Source: Anabaena sp. WA102
Lineage (GTDB): Bacteria; Cyanobacteriota; Cyanobacteriia; Cyanobacteriales; Nostocaceae
Assembly (NCBI RefSeq): GCF_001277295.1
Contig: NZ_CP011456.1
Span: forward strand, 4,964,001 to 5,028,000
DNA: 64,000 bases
Direction of reading: 5' to 3'
A model generated the notes under the pieces. It had not been told where the DNA came from. It saw only the letters and a list, made by a program, of their open reading frames with translations, and did no database searches. The number at the start of each line of letters is the position of its first letter. Position 1 is the stretch's first letter. The position numbers were made by a program, and so were the translations under genes. Of this stretch, positions 33,326-42,971 are shown piece after piece.

Positions 33326-33453
33326 CATAACCCGCCCTGAACTGAAGTTCCGGGCTAATAACTAAAGTCCGTTAAAACGGACTAGAAATTTCTTTTAGTC
33401 GTCTTTAGACGACTTTCGCTATTAGACTCAGAATTCATTCTGAGGCGGGCTAG
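33326..33453. repeat. Paired-hairpin repeat between ctaD and ctaE
   Basis: Outer arms CCCGCCCTGAACTGAAGTTC and CAGAATTCATTCTGAGGCGGG enclose two perfect hairpins, AGTCCGTTAAAACGGACT and GTCGTCTTTAGACGAC. Relatives sit at 38862-39021, 50628-50756 and 58989-59052 with different but still palindromic stems. Confidence 0.75.
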
Positions 33454-33501
33454 ATGAAAATGAAATAGCCCTGCCTTGAACCCATTACCAATTACCAATT
33501 T

Positions 33502-34116
33502 ATGCAAGGTCAAATTATTGACACGGCGACAACTGAACTAGATCACCATGCGGTGATTTCTCATCATGAAGCACATCCAGATCATCGTTTGACTGGTCTA
33601 TTTATGTTTTTGGTGGCTGAGGGGATGATTTTTATGGGTTTGTTTGGTGCATACCTTGTTTTTCGTTCTACTATTCCTGTCTGGCCACCGGCAGGAACCC
33701 CAGATTTAGAACTATTGTTACCGACTGTGAATACTTCTATTTTGATAGCTAGTAGTTTTGTGATGCACAATGCTGATACGGCTATTAAAAAGAATGATAC
33801 GAAGGGAATGCGGCTTTGGTTGGCAATTACCGCAGCTATGGGGGCGATTTTTTTGGCGGGTCAGGTTTATGAATATACTCATTTGGAGTTTGGTCTGACT
33901 ACCAATTTATTCGCTAGTACGTTTTATGTTTTGACTGGCTTTCACGGCTTGCACGTTACCATCGGTGTTTTAGCGATTTTAGCAGTTTTGTGGCGATCGC
34001 GTACTCCCGGACACTACAGCAATGAAAACCGCTTCGGCATTGAAGCAGCGGAAATTTACTGGCACTTTGTAGACGTAATTTGGATTATTTTGTTCGGATT
34101 ACTCTATTTACTCTAG
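33502..34116 (+). CDS. ctaE: Cytochrome c oxidase subunit III
   Basis: 204 residues with about five helices; typical segments are LFMFLVAEGMIFMGLFGAYL, TGFHGLHVTIG and AAEIYWHFVDVIWIILFGLL. It stabilises subunit I and may aid proton uptake. Last gene of the operon; a terminator follows. Confidence 0.96.
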   Translation: MQGQIIDTATTELDHHAVISHHEAHPDHRLTGLFMFLVAEGMIFMGLFGAYLVFRSTIPVWPPAGTPDLELLLPTVNTSILIASSFVMHNADTAIKKNDTKGMRLWLAITAAMGAIFLAGQVYEYTHLEFGLTTNLFASTFYVLTGFHGLHVTIGVLAILAVLWRSRTPGHYSNENRFGIEAAEIYWHFVDVIWIILFGLLYLL

Positions 34117-34158
34117 GTATTTATTACTTAGTTGTTCACTCCACTCGAATAACCTACA

Positions 34159-34181
34159 ATCCCCCCCAAGGGGGTTTTTTT
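34159..34181 (+). terminator. ctaE terminator
   Basis: CCCCCCCAAGGGGG followed by TTTTTTT, 45 bases past the ctaE stop. The loop is tight, but the stem and T run are clear. Confidence 0.75.
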
Positions 34182-34214
34182 GTTTGTATTGGTTATTATT
34201 TATGGTATAAGTCA

Positions 34215-34300
34215 GTAGGTTGGGTTAAGCGACAGCGCAACCCAACATTATCAAAATTATCAAATATTTTGTTGGGTTTATTTGCGTCAACCTAACCTAC
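34215..34300. repeat. GTAGGTTGGGT-type inverted element, copy 3
   Basis: Begins GTAGGTTGGGTTAAGCG and ends CAACCTAACCTAC. It is followed by the CGAACCACAGAGGCACAGAGGA repeat motif at 34311. Confidence 0.7.
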
Positions 34301-34436
34301 AATATAAACGAACCACAGAGGCACAGAGGACACGGAGCGAAGAAATATTGATTACAAGGCTTAAAATAGTTGCTTTATTTACGCCATGATGTACTAGTAC
34401 ACTGGCGAAATTGCACTAAGTTTGTCAAAATTTATC

Positions 34437-36836
34437 ATGGATGATTTTGAACAACATCAAATTACCAGTGCTAGTAATCGTCAGATGATCAATAAACCCC
34501 GCAAACGCATACCAAAAGCTGCTGGACTGAATCAGCCTCCTCAAGGTGTAACGAAGAAGAATGTTAAAAAACTACCCAAACGTTATCAACGGCGTAGTTG
34601 GTTATCGTCTACGTTGGTGCTGGGTCTGTTGTTAAGCAGTGCTGGTGTAATTATTGGTGTTGGTTGGATGAGTGTGCTATTTATTTTAAATCCTGCCCAG
34701 GTTATCTGGGTGAATGATTTTTTACCAAAATGGGCAAAAATATCTACAGGTAAACGAGAACTACCGGAAACAGTTACAGCTATTGAACTCGGTTTAAGTC
34801 AAAAACAACTTCTATCTGGCGAAATCATGCCTTTAGATGGTAAATCAGAGGAATCTTTTTTATTACCAATTTTCCAAAAACGCAAGCATTGTCAGTCTAA
34901 TTGTCAAGAATTGGTAGAACTGAGGATCTATAAACTTTCTCAGGATTTGGAATATAAATTTCAGTCAAAAAAATACTACTATTTAATTACTAAATTACCT
35001 GTTATTGGTCTATCGAAAGGTTTTATAGAATCCTCTTCAGGTGTGGTTATTTCTGAATCAGACAATCAAGAAACAAAAATACATTTACCTCTAACTAAGG
35101 TGAAAGCTTTTACAGATCCTCACCTGTTTCCAGGATTTTGGTTTTATTTGCGGGGTGAATACGAAAATAACGATAATAATATTATCTATGGTCAAGTTGT
35201 CTATTACAATCCTACTCTCAAAAGCTTACAAAAAATGTTATCTTGGAAAACCCGCAATGGGCAGTTACCTAAATGGCAAGAGATAACGGGTAATGATTCA
35301 AAAGATTTAATTATTGATCAAACGGTAAATATAGAACCAAATTTGCAAGTTTATCAAGTTAAACCGAGTCAGTTAGTGGCTAATTCTATTTATCTGGAAG
35401 CAATTAATTTCCAAAAACCTGCCGTTAATGAATTTGCTTTTCAACAGTCTCTGTTATTAGCCAGAAATGGACTTTGGACTCCTGCTTTTACATGGTTGAA
35501 ATCTTTAGAAAAACAGCGTAAACAGCCTTTTTCAGCAGCAGCACGGGCGCAAATAGATGTCATCCGCTTACATTCGGAATTTACAAGAATGCAGGCTGAG
35601 AAAAATTGGGCAAGTCCTCACCAACAAGTTACAGCAGATATTATTGATGGTCGTTGGGAAAAGGCTTTGCAGGTATTGGAAAATTCACCTGATAATGGTC
35701 AAGAAATTACTAATTTATTACAAACTGATAAGGGGAGAATTTGGAATCGGGCTGCGGTAGCGTTGCGACTTAATCCTAATCGTCGCGCGGTTTTAGCTTG
35801 GGTAGCGTTAATTTTTAAGGTGCAACGGGGGGAAGAAAGAGCTAATGCTTGGTTGCAAGCACAACCAAATATTAATGCGGAAACACTTAACTATATTCAA
35901 GGTATTTTAACTCAACTTGATGATGATAAAATCAATGCCTATAAAAGTCGAATTATTGGCACTGTAAAACAAGTTAGTCGCATTAATCAGGGGGATTGGT
36001 TGCCAATATCTCTGCAAACTGATTTGAAAATTACTAATAATCAAGTTTGGTATCAGGTGGAAGTTAGTGCCTTTCATGATGGTATGAGTTGGTTAAGTTA
36101 TCCGTTTGCTAATTTTGACCAACTGCAAAATCAACCTCGAAGATTTTGGCGCAAACTTCTGGGGATTAGTTCTGACCCCAGTATGCAGGTTATTGTCTGG
36201 AAACCTAATGGGGAACAGGAGGTTACTACGACGACTATTCAGGCTGTACAAGTGAGGGGACAGAGTTTACGGTTGTTAATGTTGGGTTCTGCCTTGCCTG
36301 AACGCAAGGTTAATTCTTTCCAGCCTCGACCTTTAGCTCTGACTGTGGATGCGTTAACATGGTTAGAACCGTCTCCGGTAACTGTCAAGGACTTATATCA
36401 ACAACAACCTAAGTTAGTGGAGTCCATGCTGCCAGTTCTATGGCGAAAATTACAACAGTCGGGTGATTTAACTGCTGGTGTGATTCCTGATTTTCAGGAA
36501 ATGCGCGAAAAAATGGCTGATTGGCCAGTTCAATTGGCTGATTTGACGAATGATCAACATCAGGAGATTGTGCTAACTATTTCTGATGCTGCTATAGCCT
36601 CTTTAAATCAGTTCGATGGTAATACTTCAAAACCGACAGATAATCAAAAACGTCCCCGGACTCTCATCTTTTCGGCAGATAGTAATGTCATTTATAGTGA
36701 TTTTGCCCGTGCAAACCAGCAAACGCTAATTGCGATCGCTCAACTTACCGATGATCAATCTCTAGCGTTACTGGTAGAAAATAGGCAAGGATATAGTTTG
36801 GAACGTTGGTCACAAACTAATCAGCGATTTGAATAG
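34437..36836 (+). CDS. Large membrane-anchored protein of unknown function
   Basis: 799 residues from MDDFEQHQIT; a TTG five codons earlier is possible. Residues about 1-55 are basic (NKPRKRIPKAAG; KKLPKRYQRRS), followed by one hydrophobic helix (LVLGLLLSSAGVIIGVGWMS) and a long soluble region. The middle has helical repeat-like segments (LLARNGLWTPAFTWLKSLEK) and the end is strand-rich. It probably faces the periplasm or thylakoid lumen. I do not recognise a family beyond conserved cyanobacterial proteins. Confidence 0.75.
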   Translation: MDDFEQHQITSASNRQMINKPRKRIPKAAGLNQPPQGVTKKNVKKLPKRYQRRSWLSSTLVLGLLLSSAGVIIGVGWMSVLFILNPAQVIWVNDFLPKWAKISTGKRELPETVTAIELGLSQKQLLSGEIMPLDGKSEESFLLPIFQKRKHCQSNCQELVELRIYKLSQDLEYKFQSKKYYYLITKLPVIGLSKGFIESSSGVVISESDNQETKIHLPLTKVKAFTDPHLFPGFWFYLRGEYENNDNNIIYGQVVYYNPTLKSLQKMLSWKTRNGQLPKWQEITGNDSKDLIIDQTVNIEPNLQVYQVKPSQLVANSIYLEAINFQKPAVNEFAFQQSLLLARNGLWTPAFTWLKSLEKQRKQPFSAAARAQIDVIRLHSEFTRMQAEKNWASPHQQVTADIIDGRWEKALQVLENSPDNGQEITNLLQTDKGRIWNRAAVALRLNPNRRAVLAWVALIFKVQRGEERANAWLQAQPNINAETLNYIQGILTQLDDDKINAYKSRIIGTVKQVSRINQGDWLPISLQTDLKITNNQVWYQVEVSAFHDGMSWLSYPFANFDQLQNQPRRFWRKLLGISSDPSMQVIVWKPNGEQEVTTTTIQAVQVRGQSLRLLMLGSALPERKVNSFQPRPLALTVDALTWLEPSPVTVKDLYQQQPKLVESMLPVLWRKLQQSGDLTAGVIPDFQEMREKMADWPVQLADLTNDQHQEIVLTISDAAIASLNQFDGNTSKPTDNQKRPRTLIFSADSNVIYSDFARANQQTLIAIAQLTDDQSLALLVENRQGYSLERWSQTNQRFE

Positions 36837-36853
36837 TTATCACAGATCCTAAT

Positions 36854-37057
36854 TTATGCTTCGTCGCTAGGAGCTTCGATTCGTTCGCTTTTGAGATTTT
36901 GCAATTGCTCTAAAAGAGAATCTACCTCTGCTTGTAAGTTAATAAACTTAACTTGCTGATCGCCTTGATAGTACGCCTTCGTTAACTTCTCGACTAAGTT
37001 AGCGTGGGATTCACATTCGGAAACACTGGATGACATAGTAGACATAGTTGTTGGCAT
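36854..37057 (-). CDS. Small conserved helical protein
   Basis: 67 residues, with SECESHANLVEKLTKAYYQG then a heptad-like VKFINLQAEVDSLLEQLQNL helix that suggests a short coiled coil. The type is common in cyanobacteria; function unknown. Convergent with the membrane protein at 34437. Confidence 0.6.
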   Translation of the reverse strand: MPTTMSTMSSSVSECESHANLVEKLTKAYYQGDQQVKFINLQAEVDSLLEQLQNLKSERIEAPSDEA

Positions 37058-37330
37058 TAGAAATTTAACTCACACCATTTAGAGATAGTATAATATACTT
37101 ATCTTAATCTTTGTTAAGACATTATATAGTTTTTATCATAAGGATATCCGGTAAGTGGGAAACAAGCGTGGCTTTAGCCCTGAGAGGGAAGCGACACGGG
37201 CGGTTAAAACCGCCTTGAATATTTTTTCATTATTACGGTGTTCCGCAACTAACATATAGACTTGAAAAGTGGGATACTTATTCAAAAGCATTCCCAATCG
37301 TAAATCCTTAATTAAGAAATTTTTAATCCT

Positions 37331-38425
37331 GTGACTTTGAGCCTGTCTGCTGCTAAATCTCATTGCCAACCGTGGCCAGGGCTGATAGAAGCCTATCGTC
37401 AATACTTGCCTGTCAGTGAAAAAACCCCTGTGGTGACTTTGCTGGAGGGTAACACACCTTTGATTCCCGTGCCAGCGATCGCCGAACGTATTGGCAGACA
37501 GGTGAAGGTGTATGTTAAATATGATGGACTTAATCCCACTGGTAGCTTCAAAGACCGGGGGATGACAATGGCAATTTCTAAAGCAGCAGAAGCAGGTGCT
37601 AAGGCTGTGATTTGTGCCAGCACTGGTAATACTTCTGCCGCTGCCGCTGCCTATGCTAGACGGGGAGGAATGAAACCCTTTGTGCTGATTCCCGATGGCT
37701 ATGTGGCTTTAGGTAAGTTGGCACAGGCGCTACTGTATGGCGCAGAGGTGTTAGCTATTAAAGGCAATTTTGACCGCGCTCTGGAAATTGTCCGGGAAGT
37801 GGCAGATAGTTATCCTATTACTTTGGTAAATTCTGTCAACCCCTACCGCTTAGAAGGACAAAAAACCGGAGCTTTTGAGGTTGTTGATGCTTTGGGTGAT
37901 GCTCCCGATTGGTTATGTATTCCGGTGGGGAATGCGGGCAATATTACAGCATATTGGATGGGTTTTTGTCAATATCATCAAGATGGTAAATGCGATCGCC
38001 TACCGAAAATGATGGGTTTTCAAGCCGCTGGTGCTGCACCTTTGGTCAATGGTCAACGGGTGGAACATCCTGAAACCATAGCCACAGCCATTAGAATTGG
38101 GAATCCCGCCAGTTGGGATAAAGCCATTGCAGCGCAAACAGCCAGTCAAGGAAGATTCCGGTCTGTGACTGATGAGGAAATTCTCGACGCTTACCGACTT
38201 TTAGCATCATCGGAAGGGATTTTCTGTGAACCGGCTAGTGCGGCTTCTGTGGCTGGTTTGTTACAAGTAAAAGACGAAGTTCCTAGTGGTGCAACGGTTG
38301 TTTGTGTCTTAACTGGTAATGGGTTAAAAGATCCAGATACGGCTATTAAACACAGTCATGCTCAATTCAAACAGGGCATTGATGCTGATATTAAGGCTGT
38401 GGCGGCGGCGATGGGATTTGAGTAG
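37331..38425 (+). CDS. thrC: Threonine synthase
   Basis: 364 residues from a GTG. A PLP enzyme converting O-phosphohomoserine to threonine. Visible parts: EGNTPLIPVPAIAERIG, the PLP lysine in NPTGSFKDRGMT, the phosphate-binding CASTGNTSAAAAAYA, and the C-terminal GIFCEPASAASVAGL and VCVLTGNGLKDP. The length fits the short thrC class. It is a single gene. Confidence 0.94.
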   Translation: MTLSLSAAKSHCQPWPGLIEAYRQYLPVSEKTPVVTLLEGNTPLIPVPAIAERIGRQVKVYVKYDGLNPTGSFKDRGMTMAISKAAEAGAKAVICASTGNTSAAAAAYARRGGMKPFVLIPDGYVALGKLAQALLYGAEVLAIKGNFDRALEIVREVADSYPITLVNSVNPYRLEGQKTGAFEVVDALGDAPDWLCIPVGNAGNITAYWMGFCQYHQDGKCDRLPKMMGFQAAGAAPLVNGQRVEHPETIATAIRIGNPASWDKAIAAQTASQGRFRSVTDEEILDAYRLLASSEGIFCEPASAASVAGLLQVKDEVPSGATVVCVLTGNGLKDPDTAIKHSHAQFKQGIDADIKAVAAAMGFE

Positions 38426-38493
38426 GTAGCCAGCCCTAGATAAAGGGCGATTGTAGGCGATCGCTCTTTCCTCTATTTTAACCCCTTTATACT

Positions 38494-38812
38494 CAAAACG
38501 GCTTGATTGTTTGATTCTAAACGTAGGGGTAAAGCAAGAGCTTCATTGGTGTCAACTTAAGCTCAAATCCCTACCACATCTCGTTCCTAGTCTCTGACTA
38601 GGAATGCAGTTGATGAGGCTCTGCCTCTAATATTATTGAAGGCAGAGCCTTCTAGAATTCATTCCCAGTCAGAGACTGGGAACGAGACGACTTGAGTTCT
38701 TTGCGGGATAGAGGTTTTACATTAAGTTAACACCTATGAAGCTCTTGCTTTACCCCTACACATCTGGGTTATTTGTCATTTGGCAAAAGTTTAAATCTCA
38801 CCCGTGTTTAGT
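38494..38812. mobile_element. Composite MITE, copy 2 (inverted)
   Basis: Reverse-complement counterpart of 6889-7212. Outer ends TATACTCAAAACGG and CACCCGTGTTTAGTATA; nested inner ends GTAGGGGTAAAGCAAGAGCT and AGCTCTTGCTTTACCCCTAC. The core hairpin is TTCCTAGTCTCTGACTAGGA with GGCTCTGCC and GGCAGAGCC. Confidence 0.75.
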
Positions 38813-38861
38813 ATAGCGGTGATTATTGGTGTCAACTTATGCTAGGAATAGCTTATTTGTT

Positions 38862-39021
38862 TGGCGGAACAAACTTGCCCGGAACTTAAGTTACGGTTTC
38901 AAAGCTAAAATGCGTTAAAACGCACTCTAATTAATTCAAAATCAAAAATTATCCTATTTATACTGAAATAGTCGGTTTTAACCGACTTTAGCTTTTAGAC
39001 AGGGAATTCATTCCCTGGCTG
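38862..39021. repeat. Paired-hairpin repeat
   Basis: GAACAAACTTGCCCGGAAC...GGAATTCATTCCCTGGCTGGC arms enclose AATGCGTTAAAACGCA and AGTCGGTTTTAACCGACT. The latter hairpin recurs at 58998. Confidence 0.7.
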
Positions 39022-39027
39022 GCTTAA

Positions 39028-39474
39028 CTAAGGTTGAGAAAGTCCGAAGACACGCCATTTTTCCCGACTGAGAAAAAAGCCAATGCCATTTTTATTAGTA
39101 CAAGTTAAACCAGTTTTTTGGGAAACACACTTAAAACCGCCATTGTTCCAAGTCTGTCCATAAGCTAAAACAGTTTTATTCTTATCAGCGACAGTATCAC
39201 TAATACACAAAATTTCTGGTCTAGCATCAGCAGGTAACAAAAAACCCCTTCCCCAATCAAACCCGCAATATCCAGAATAAGGTTGAGGCGGTTTGGGTTT
39301 CAGTGAAGAATTGATTTCACATCTTAAACTGTTTATTTCTCCTGGCATTAGCTCACAAAACATATTACCACTAGGGGATTGAAAACCCTTTGGTGCAGCA
39401 ATACTGACCTGTGGCAATATTGTCACCATGCTGGTAATGACAAAGATAATTGGTTTAATCAATTGTTTGTACAT
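39028..39474 (-). CDS. Secreted DUF6636-like protein
   Basis: 148 residues with a signal peptide (MYKQLIKPIIFVITSMVTIL, cleavage after SIAA). The mature part holds six cysteines in patterns such as SPSGNMFCEL, LRCEI, YCGFDWG and CVSQKTGLTCTN, as in DUF6636 proteins with disulphides. Exported; function unknown. Confidence 0.7.
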   Translation of the reverse strand: MYKQLIKPIIFVITSMVTILPQVSIAAPKGFQSPSGNMFCELMPGEINSLRCEINSSLKPKPPQPYSGYCGFDWGRGFLLPADARPEILCISDTVADKNKTVLAYGQTWNNGGFKCVSQKTGLTCTNKNGIGFFLSREKWRVFGLSQP

Positions 39475-39664
39475 AATGTGATATTACCTGCAACGATCAT
39501 TAAAAGTATATTTGTGGGATAATTGATTTACGCCTTTAGATACCTGTGCTTTAACCTTGCTTTTTCAATATGCAAAGTAGTACACAACAGCGTAAATCAA
39601 CTACCTCCACTCTCAATCAGCAATCTATAAAATAGCAAAAAAGCTAGATTAATCAGCTTCTTGA

Positions 39665-39940
39665 CTAAGAGATACTTTCATCATTCCGGGGAGAAAGAGG
39701 ACAGCAATTAACATCATTCAAACAAACTTTACCCCATTGTAAAGCCCAACGTACCAAAGCCACACGGTTATCAGTTTTCGTCTTGGTGAGAATGTTGCTA
39801 ATGTGGTTATCAACTGTGCGTTTACTAATTTCCAGTTTGACTGCAATTTCTTGGTTAGTTAAGCCGGTAGCCACTAAGTCTATAATTTGCAGTTCTCTGT
39901 CTGACAGACTAACACGGGTCCCAGACTCACTAGTAGCCAT
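39665..39940 (-). CDS. Small LuxR-type regulator, PedR-like
   Basis: 91 residues, almost all helix-turn-helix: LSDRELQIIDLVATGLTNQE then KLEISKRTVDNHISNILTKT. No receiver domain. Cysteines cluster near the end (VCLNDVNCCPLS). Small single-domain LuxR proteins with a redox cysteine, such as PedR, respond to photosynthetic electron transport in cyanobacteria; the assignment here rests on size and layout. Confidence 0.75.
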   Translation of the reverse strand: MATSESGTRVSLSDRELQIIDLVATGLTNQEIAVKLEISKRTVDNHISNILTKTKTDNRVALVRWALQWGKVCLNDVNCCPLSPRNDESIS

Positions 39941-40199
39941 GACTTATTATTCCTCCCTTGGTATATGTACTCAAATCTTACTCCTCATTCTAGAAGATTC
40001 TTTCCGAGGTAGATAGTTTTAAATGTTGCTAATAATACTAATGTCAAGATTTTCTTTTAATTTTAGGTTTGTAGTCCTACTTGTTACAAATAATAGGTAT
40101 TGATTTTAACTAGGATAAATAAAAAAGCTGTATTCAAGTGCATACTGCGATAGTGTCAAACTAGATTTAGATTATGCCCCATCGAAAATCAAAAATGAA

Positions 40200-41177
40200 A
40201 TGAGTAATCCCTCTATTTTATGTCTTGGTGAAGTCTTACTTGACTGTTTAGCTGATCAATTGGGACTTAAGCTAGAAGAAGTGAAATCATGGACTCCCTA
40301 TCCTGGAGGTGCGCCGGCGAATGTAGCTTGTGCTTTGGTAAAGTTGGGAACTTCAGCCGGTTTTATGGGTGCTGTGGGTGAAGACGAAGCAGGAAGTACA
40401 CTGATAAAATTATTAGAAGATGTTGGTGTAGATACAACTGGTGTGCAACGTCATTCTACAGCGCCAACGAGACAAGTATATGTGGTTAGGGATTTAGCAG
40501 GCGATCGCACTTTTGCTGGTTTTGGTAAATATGATACTTCAGAATTTGCTGATACCCGCCTAGAAGCTGCAAAGTTACCAACTGCGCTATTTAATGAAGC
40601 CGACTTTTTGGTGGTGGGAACTTTAGAACTAGCCTATCCTGAAAGTGAAAAAGCTGTTTTGCGAGCTTTGGAGTTAGCAGAACAATATGACCTCAAAATC
40701 ATTCTCGATGTCAATTGGCGACCAGTATTTTGGCAAGATGAAAATACAGCTAAGACTAAAATTCTGTCATTGCTAAAGCGATTTGATTTTCTCAAATTAA
40801 CCAAAGAAGAAGCTCAATGGTTATTTAATACTACAGACCCAGGGGCAATTACTTATAGGCTTAATTCTTTGGAAGGGGTTTTGGTGACAGACGGTGAACA
40901 TGGTTGTGCCTATTGTTTAGGGGAAAATGAAGGTAAAATGCCAGCGTTTTCCATGTCTGTGGTAGATACAACTGGTGCTGGAGATAGTTTCTTGGCTGGG
41001 TTTATCCATCAATTGCAACAAGTGGGGATTCACAGCCTCAAAGATGCAGATACAGCCAAAAGGATTGTCACCTATGCCAGTGCTGTGGGAGCATTAACTA
41101 CTATTAAACCAGGTGCGATCGCTTCCCAACCAACTGCGGCAGAAGTTGATGCTTTTCTCGCTTCCCATCAACTTTAA
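40200..41177 (+). CDS. PfkB-family sugar kinase (fructokinase-like)
   Basis: 325 residues. The N-terminal CLGEVLLDCLADQLG and PGGAPANVACALVKLG match fructokinases, and DTTGAGDSFLAGFIHQL gives the PfkB catalytic Asp and anion hole. It phosphorylates a hexose, most likely fructose, using ATP. Single gene. Confidence 0.88.
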   Translation: MSNPSILCLGEVLLDCLADQLGLKLEEVKSWTPYPGGAPANVACALVKLGTSAGFMGAVGEDEAGSTLIKLLEDVGVDTTGVQRHSTAPTRQVYVVRDLAGDRTFAGFGKYDTSEFADTRLEAAKLPTALFNEADFLVVGTLELAYPESEKAVLRALELAEQYDLKIILDVNWRPVFWQDENTAKTKILSLLKRFDFLKLTKEEAQWLFNTTDPGAITYRLNSLEGVLVTDGEHGCAYCLGENEGKMPAFSMSVVDTTGAGDSFLAGFIHQLQQVGIHSLKDADTAKRIVTYASAVGALTTIKPGAIASQPTAAEVDAFLASHQL

Positions 41178-41230
41178 CCAATAGCAAAATTAACGGGAAT
41201 ATCAGTGACAATCGGCTGATATTCCTGATA

Positions 41231-41327
41231 AGTAGTCGGACAAAATTAAATTCACTCGTTGAGAGAGGGAACAGGGAACTCTTAACTGGGAACAGGGAAC
41301 AGGGAACAGAAAAATCAATTGTGTAAT
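41231..41327. mobile_element. MITE, AGTARTnGGACA family, copy E (GGGAACA heptamers)
   Basis: The left end AGTAGTCGGACAAAATTAAA is preceded by TA. The interior is GGGAACA heptamers (GGGAACAGGGAACAGGGAAC). The right end is degraded after AATCAATTGTGTAATT. Closest to copy D. Confidence 0.7.
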
Positions 41328-41455
41328 TTTTTACAAGCCCTCACTTACCCGAAGGGAAGTGATGGGTGGTTGACAGCAATCCTTCCCTTATCTACCCTCA
41401 AAAACTTTTTGCAACTAAAATTAGTGACATTAATATTATCTCATCAACGTTTCTG

Positions 41456-42181
41456 TTAAATTTTCAGTTTTGCTAAACCCAAATAACGAATACCGTCAGG
41501 AGATATATCAAAGCGACATGGGAGAACTTCTAAACCCAGTTTAATCGCTTCCCGTAACAACTGACCATATACGGGATCTGTTGTATCTCCAGGTGCAAAC
41601 TCTACACAATCACCTCGATTAATAAAATACAGCATTACCGACCGACTGGCGGGTAAAACTTCCATTAATTCCCGTAAATGCTTTTGTCCTCTGGTGGTTT
41701 CTGTATCGGGAAATAAGGCTAAAGTTCCCTGACACCAGGTTGCATTTTTCACTTCTAAATAAATTGGGCGTTGTTCAGCACTACCGGTCAAATAAAAATC
41801 TATCCGACTTTTGCGATCTTTTCCATAAACAACTTCACCTTTCACCTGTTCATATTCACCCAACTCTGGAAATAAACGTTTTTCTAAAGCTAATTTAATC
41901 ACCCGATTCGGTAAAGCCGTATTTACACCCACCCAAGCTGTTTGATTATCATTAACTTGAATTAACTCTAATGTATAAGCTAACTTGCGGTGAGGATTAT
42001 CGCTTTTAGAAATTTGTACAGCACTACCAATGGTAGAAACTCCCGTCATTGGACCCGTATTTGGACAATGTGCTGTTACTACCTCTCCAGAATCTAGTTG
42101 AACGTCAGCAAAAAACCGCTTGTAGCGTTTGAGTAAAATGCCAGGATAGAGTGTGGGGTAGTTATAGAGCCAATCAATCAT
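41456..42181 (-). CDS. sfsA: Sugar fermentation stimulation protein SfsA
   Basis: 241 residues. Hallmarks are RYKRFFADVQLDSGEVVTAH, CPNTGPMTGV, the nuclease-like SRIDFYLTG with YLEVKNAT, and TTRGQKHLRELMEV. SfsA has a PD-(D/E)XK-like core; the E. coli protein binds DNA and affects maltose gene expression. Role in cyanobacteria unclear. Confidence 0.93.
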   Translation of the reverse strand: MIDWLYNYPTLYPGILLKRYKRFFADVQLDSGEVVTAHCPNTGPMTGVSTIGSAVQISKSDNPHRKLAYTLELIQVNDNQTAWVGVNTALPNRVIKLALEKRLFPELGEYEQVKGEVVYGKDRKSRIDFYLTGSAEQRPIYLEVKNATWCQGTLALFPDTETTRGQKHLRELMEVLPASRSVMLYFINRGDCVEFAPGDTTDPVYGQLLREAIKLGLEVLPCRFDISPDGIRYLGLAKLKI

Positions 42182-42239
42182 TAGTCATAAATAGGTAGAG
42201 CATTGATTTATAGTAACTCAATGAAAATACCATGAACAG

Positions 42240-42302
42240 ATCCCCGACTTCTTTTGTTTATTGTGTCCGCAAACCATAAATTGATGTCAGAAGTCGGGGA
42301 TA
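42240..42302. repeat. Long hairpin (GATCCCCGACTTCT arms)
   Basis: GATCCCCGACTTCT and AGAAGTCGGGGAT are separated by about 35 bases. Related to the perfect hairpin at 27860-27892. It lies between sfsA and the TPR gene. Confidence 0.65.
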
Positions 42303-42442
42303 TTATCACTTTACCTAAATTCTTATCGAAAAAGTCTAATTTGCATCATAAATGAGTAACTTTTGTAGTCAAATTTACAATATTTTTAGAGAAATTAAAT
42401 ATAATGTAGTAATCCTATTTGAGTTATGAACTAGTTTTTTTA

Positions 42443-42930
42443 ACGAACCACAGAGGACACAGAGGACACAGAGGTGGGGAAATAAGAGATGTTCACATTT
42501 CATTTAGGATTGCTATAGATATTACAGCTTACCATTTAGATAAATATGGTAGTATTTACCAATGCAAGGAAAAATATCCTATGCAAAAAGTCTCACTCTA
42601 TACAGAATTAGAATATGCTTTTCTGTTCACTCTGAGAAAAGTAAACTCCCTCCAACCGATAACAGCTATATAAATAATATAAATAATATAAATACAGCAA
42701 ATTGTCATCAAACCCAGAACAAGAACCCCACCCCTAACCCCCTCCCCGCAAGCGATGAGGGGGCTAAGATGTACCTTATATGATTGGAAATCGCTGTAAT
42801 ATAAATAATATAAATAAATGAAATTGCGTCGTTTTCGGCGTGGGGAATCACTTGTTGAGTTAGGTGCGTCAGATACAGGAAATCTGTTTTTTTGCGAAAT
42901 TATCGGGTCTGACGCACCCTACAAGCGATA
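42443..42930. repeat. Repeat-rich gap upstream of the TPR gene
   Basis: In order: a CACAGAGGACACAGAGGACA tandem motif (42448-42475); AT-rich ATAAATAAT repeats (42670-42695); at 42735-42800 the inverted counterpart of 58241-58303 (CTCCCCGCAAGCGATGAGGG); and a GTCAGATACAGGAAATCTG to TCTGACGCACCCTACAA palindrome (42868-42925) akin to 56680-56746. No gene is evident. Confidence 0.6.
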
Positions 42931-42971
42931 AAATCCAAACCTGTTAGAATCGGGATATCCAGGATTAAAGG

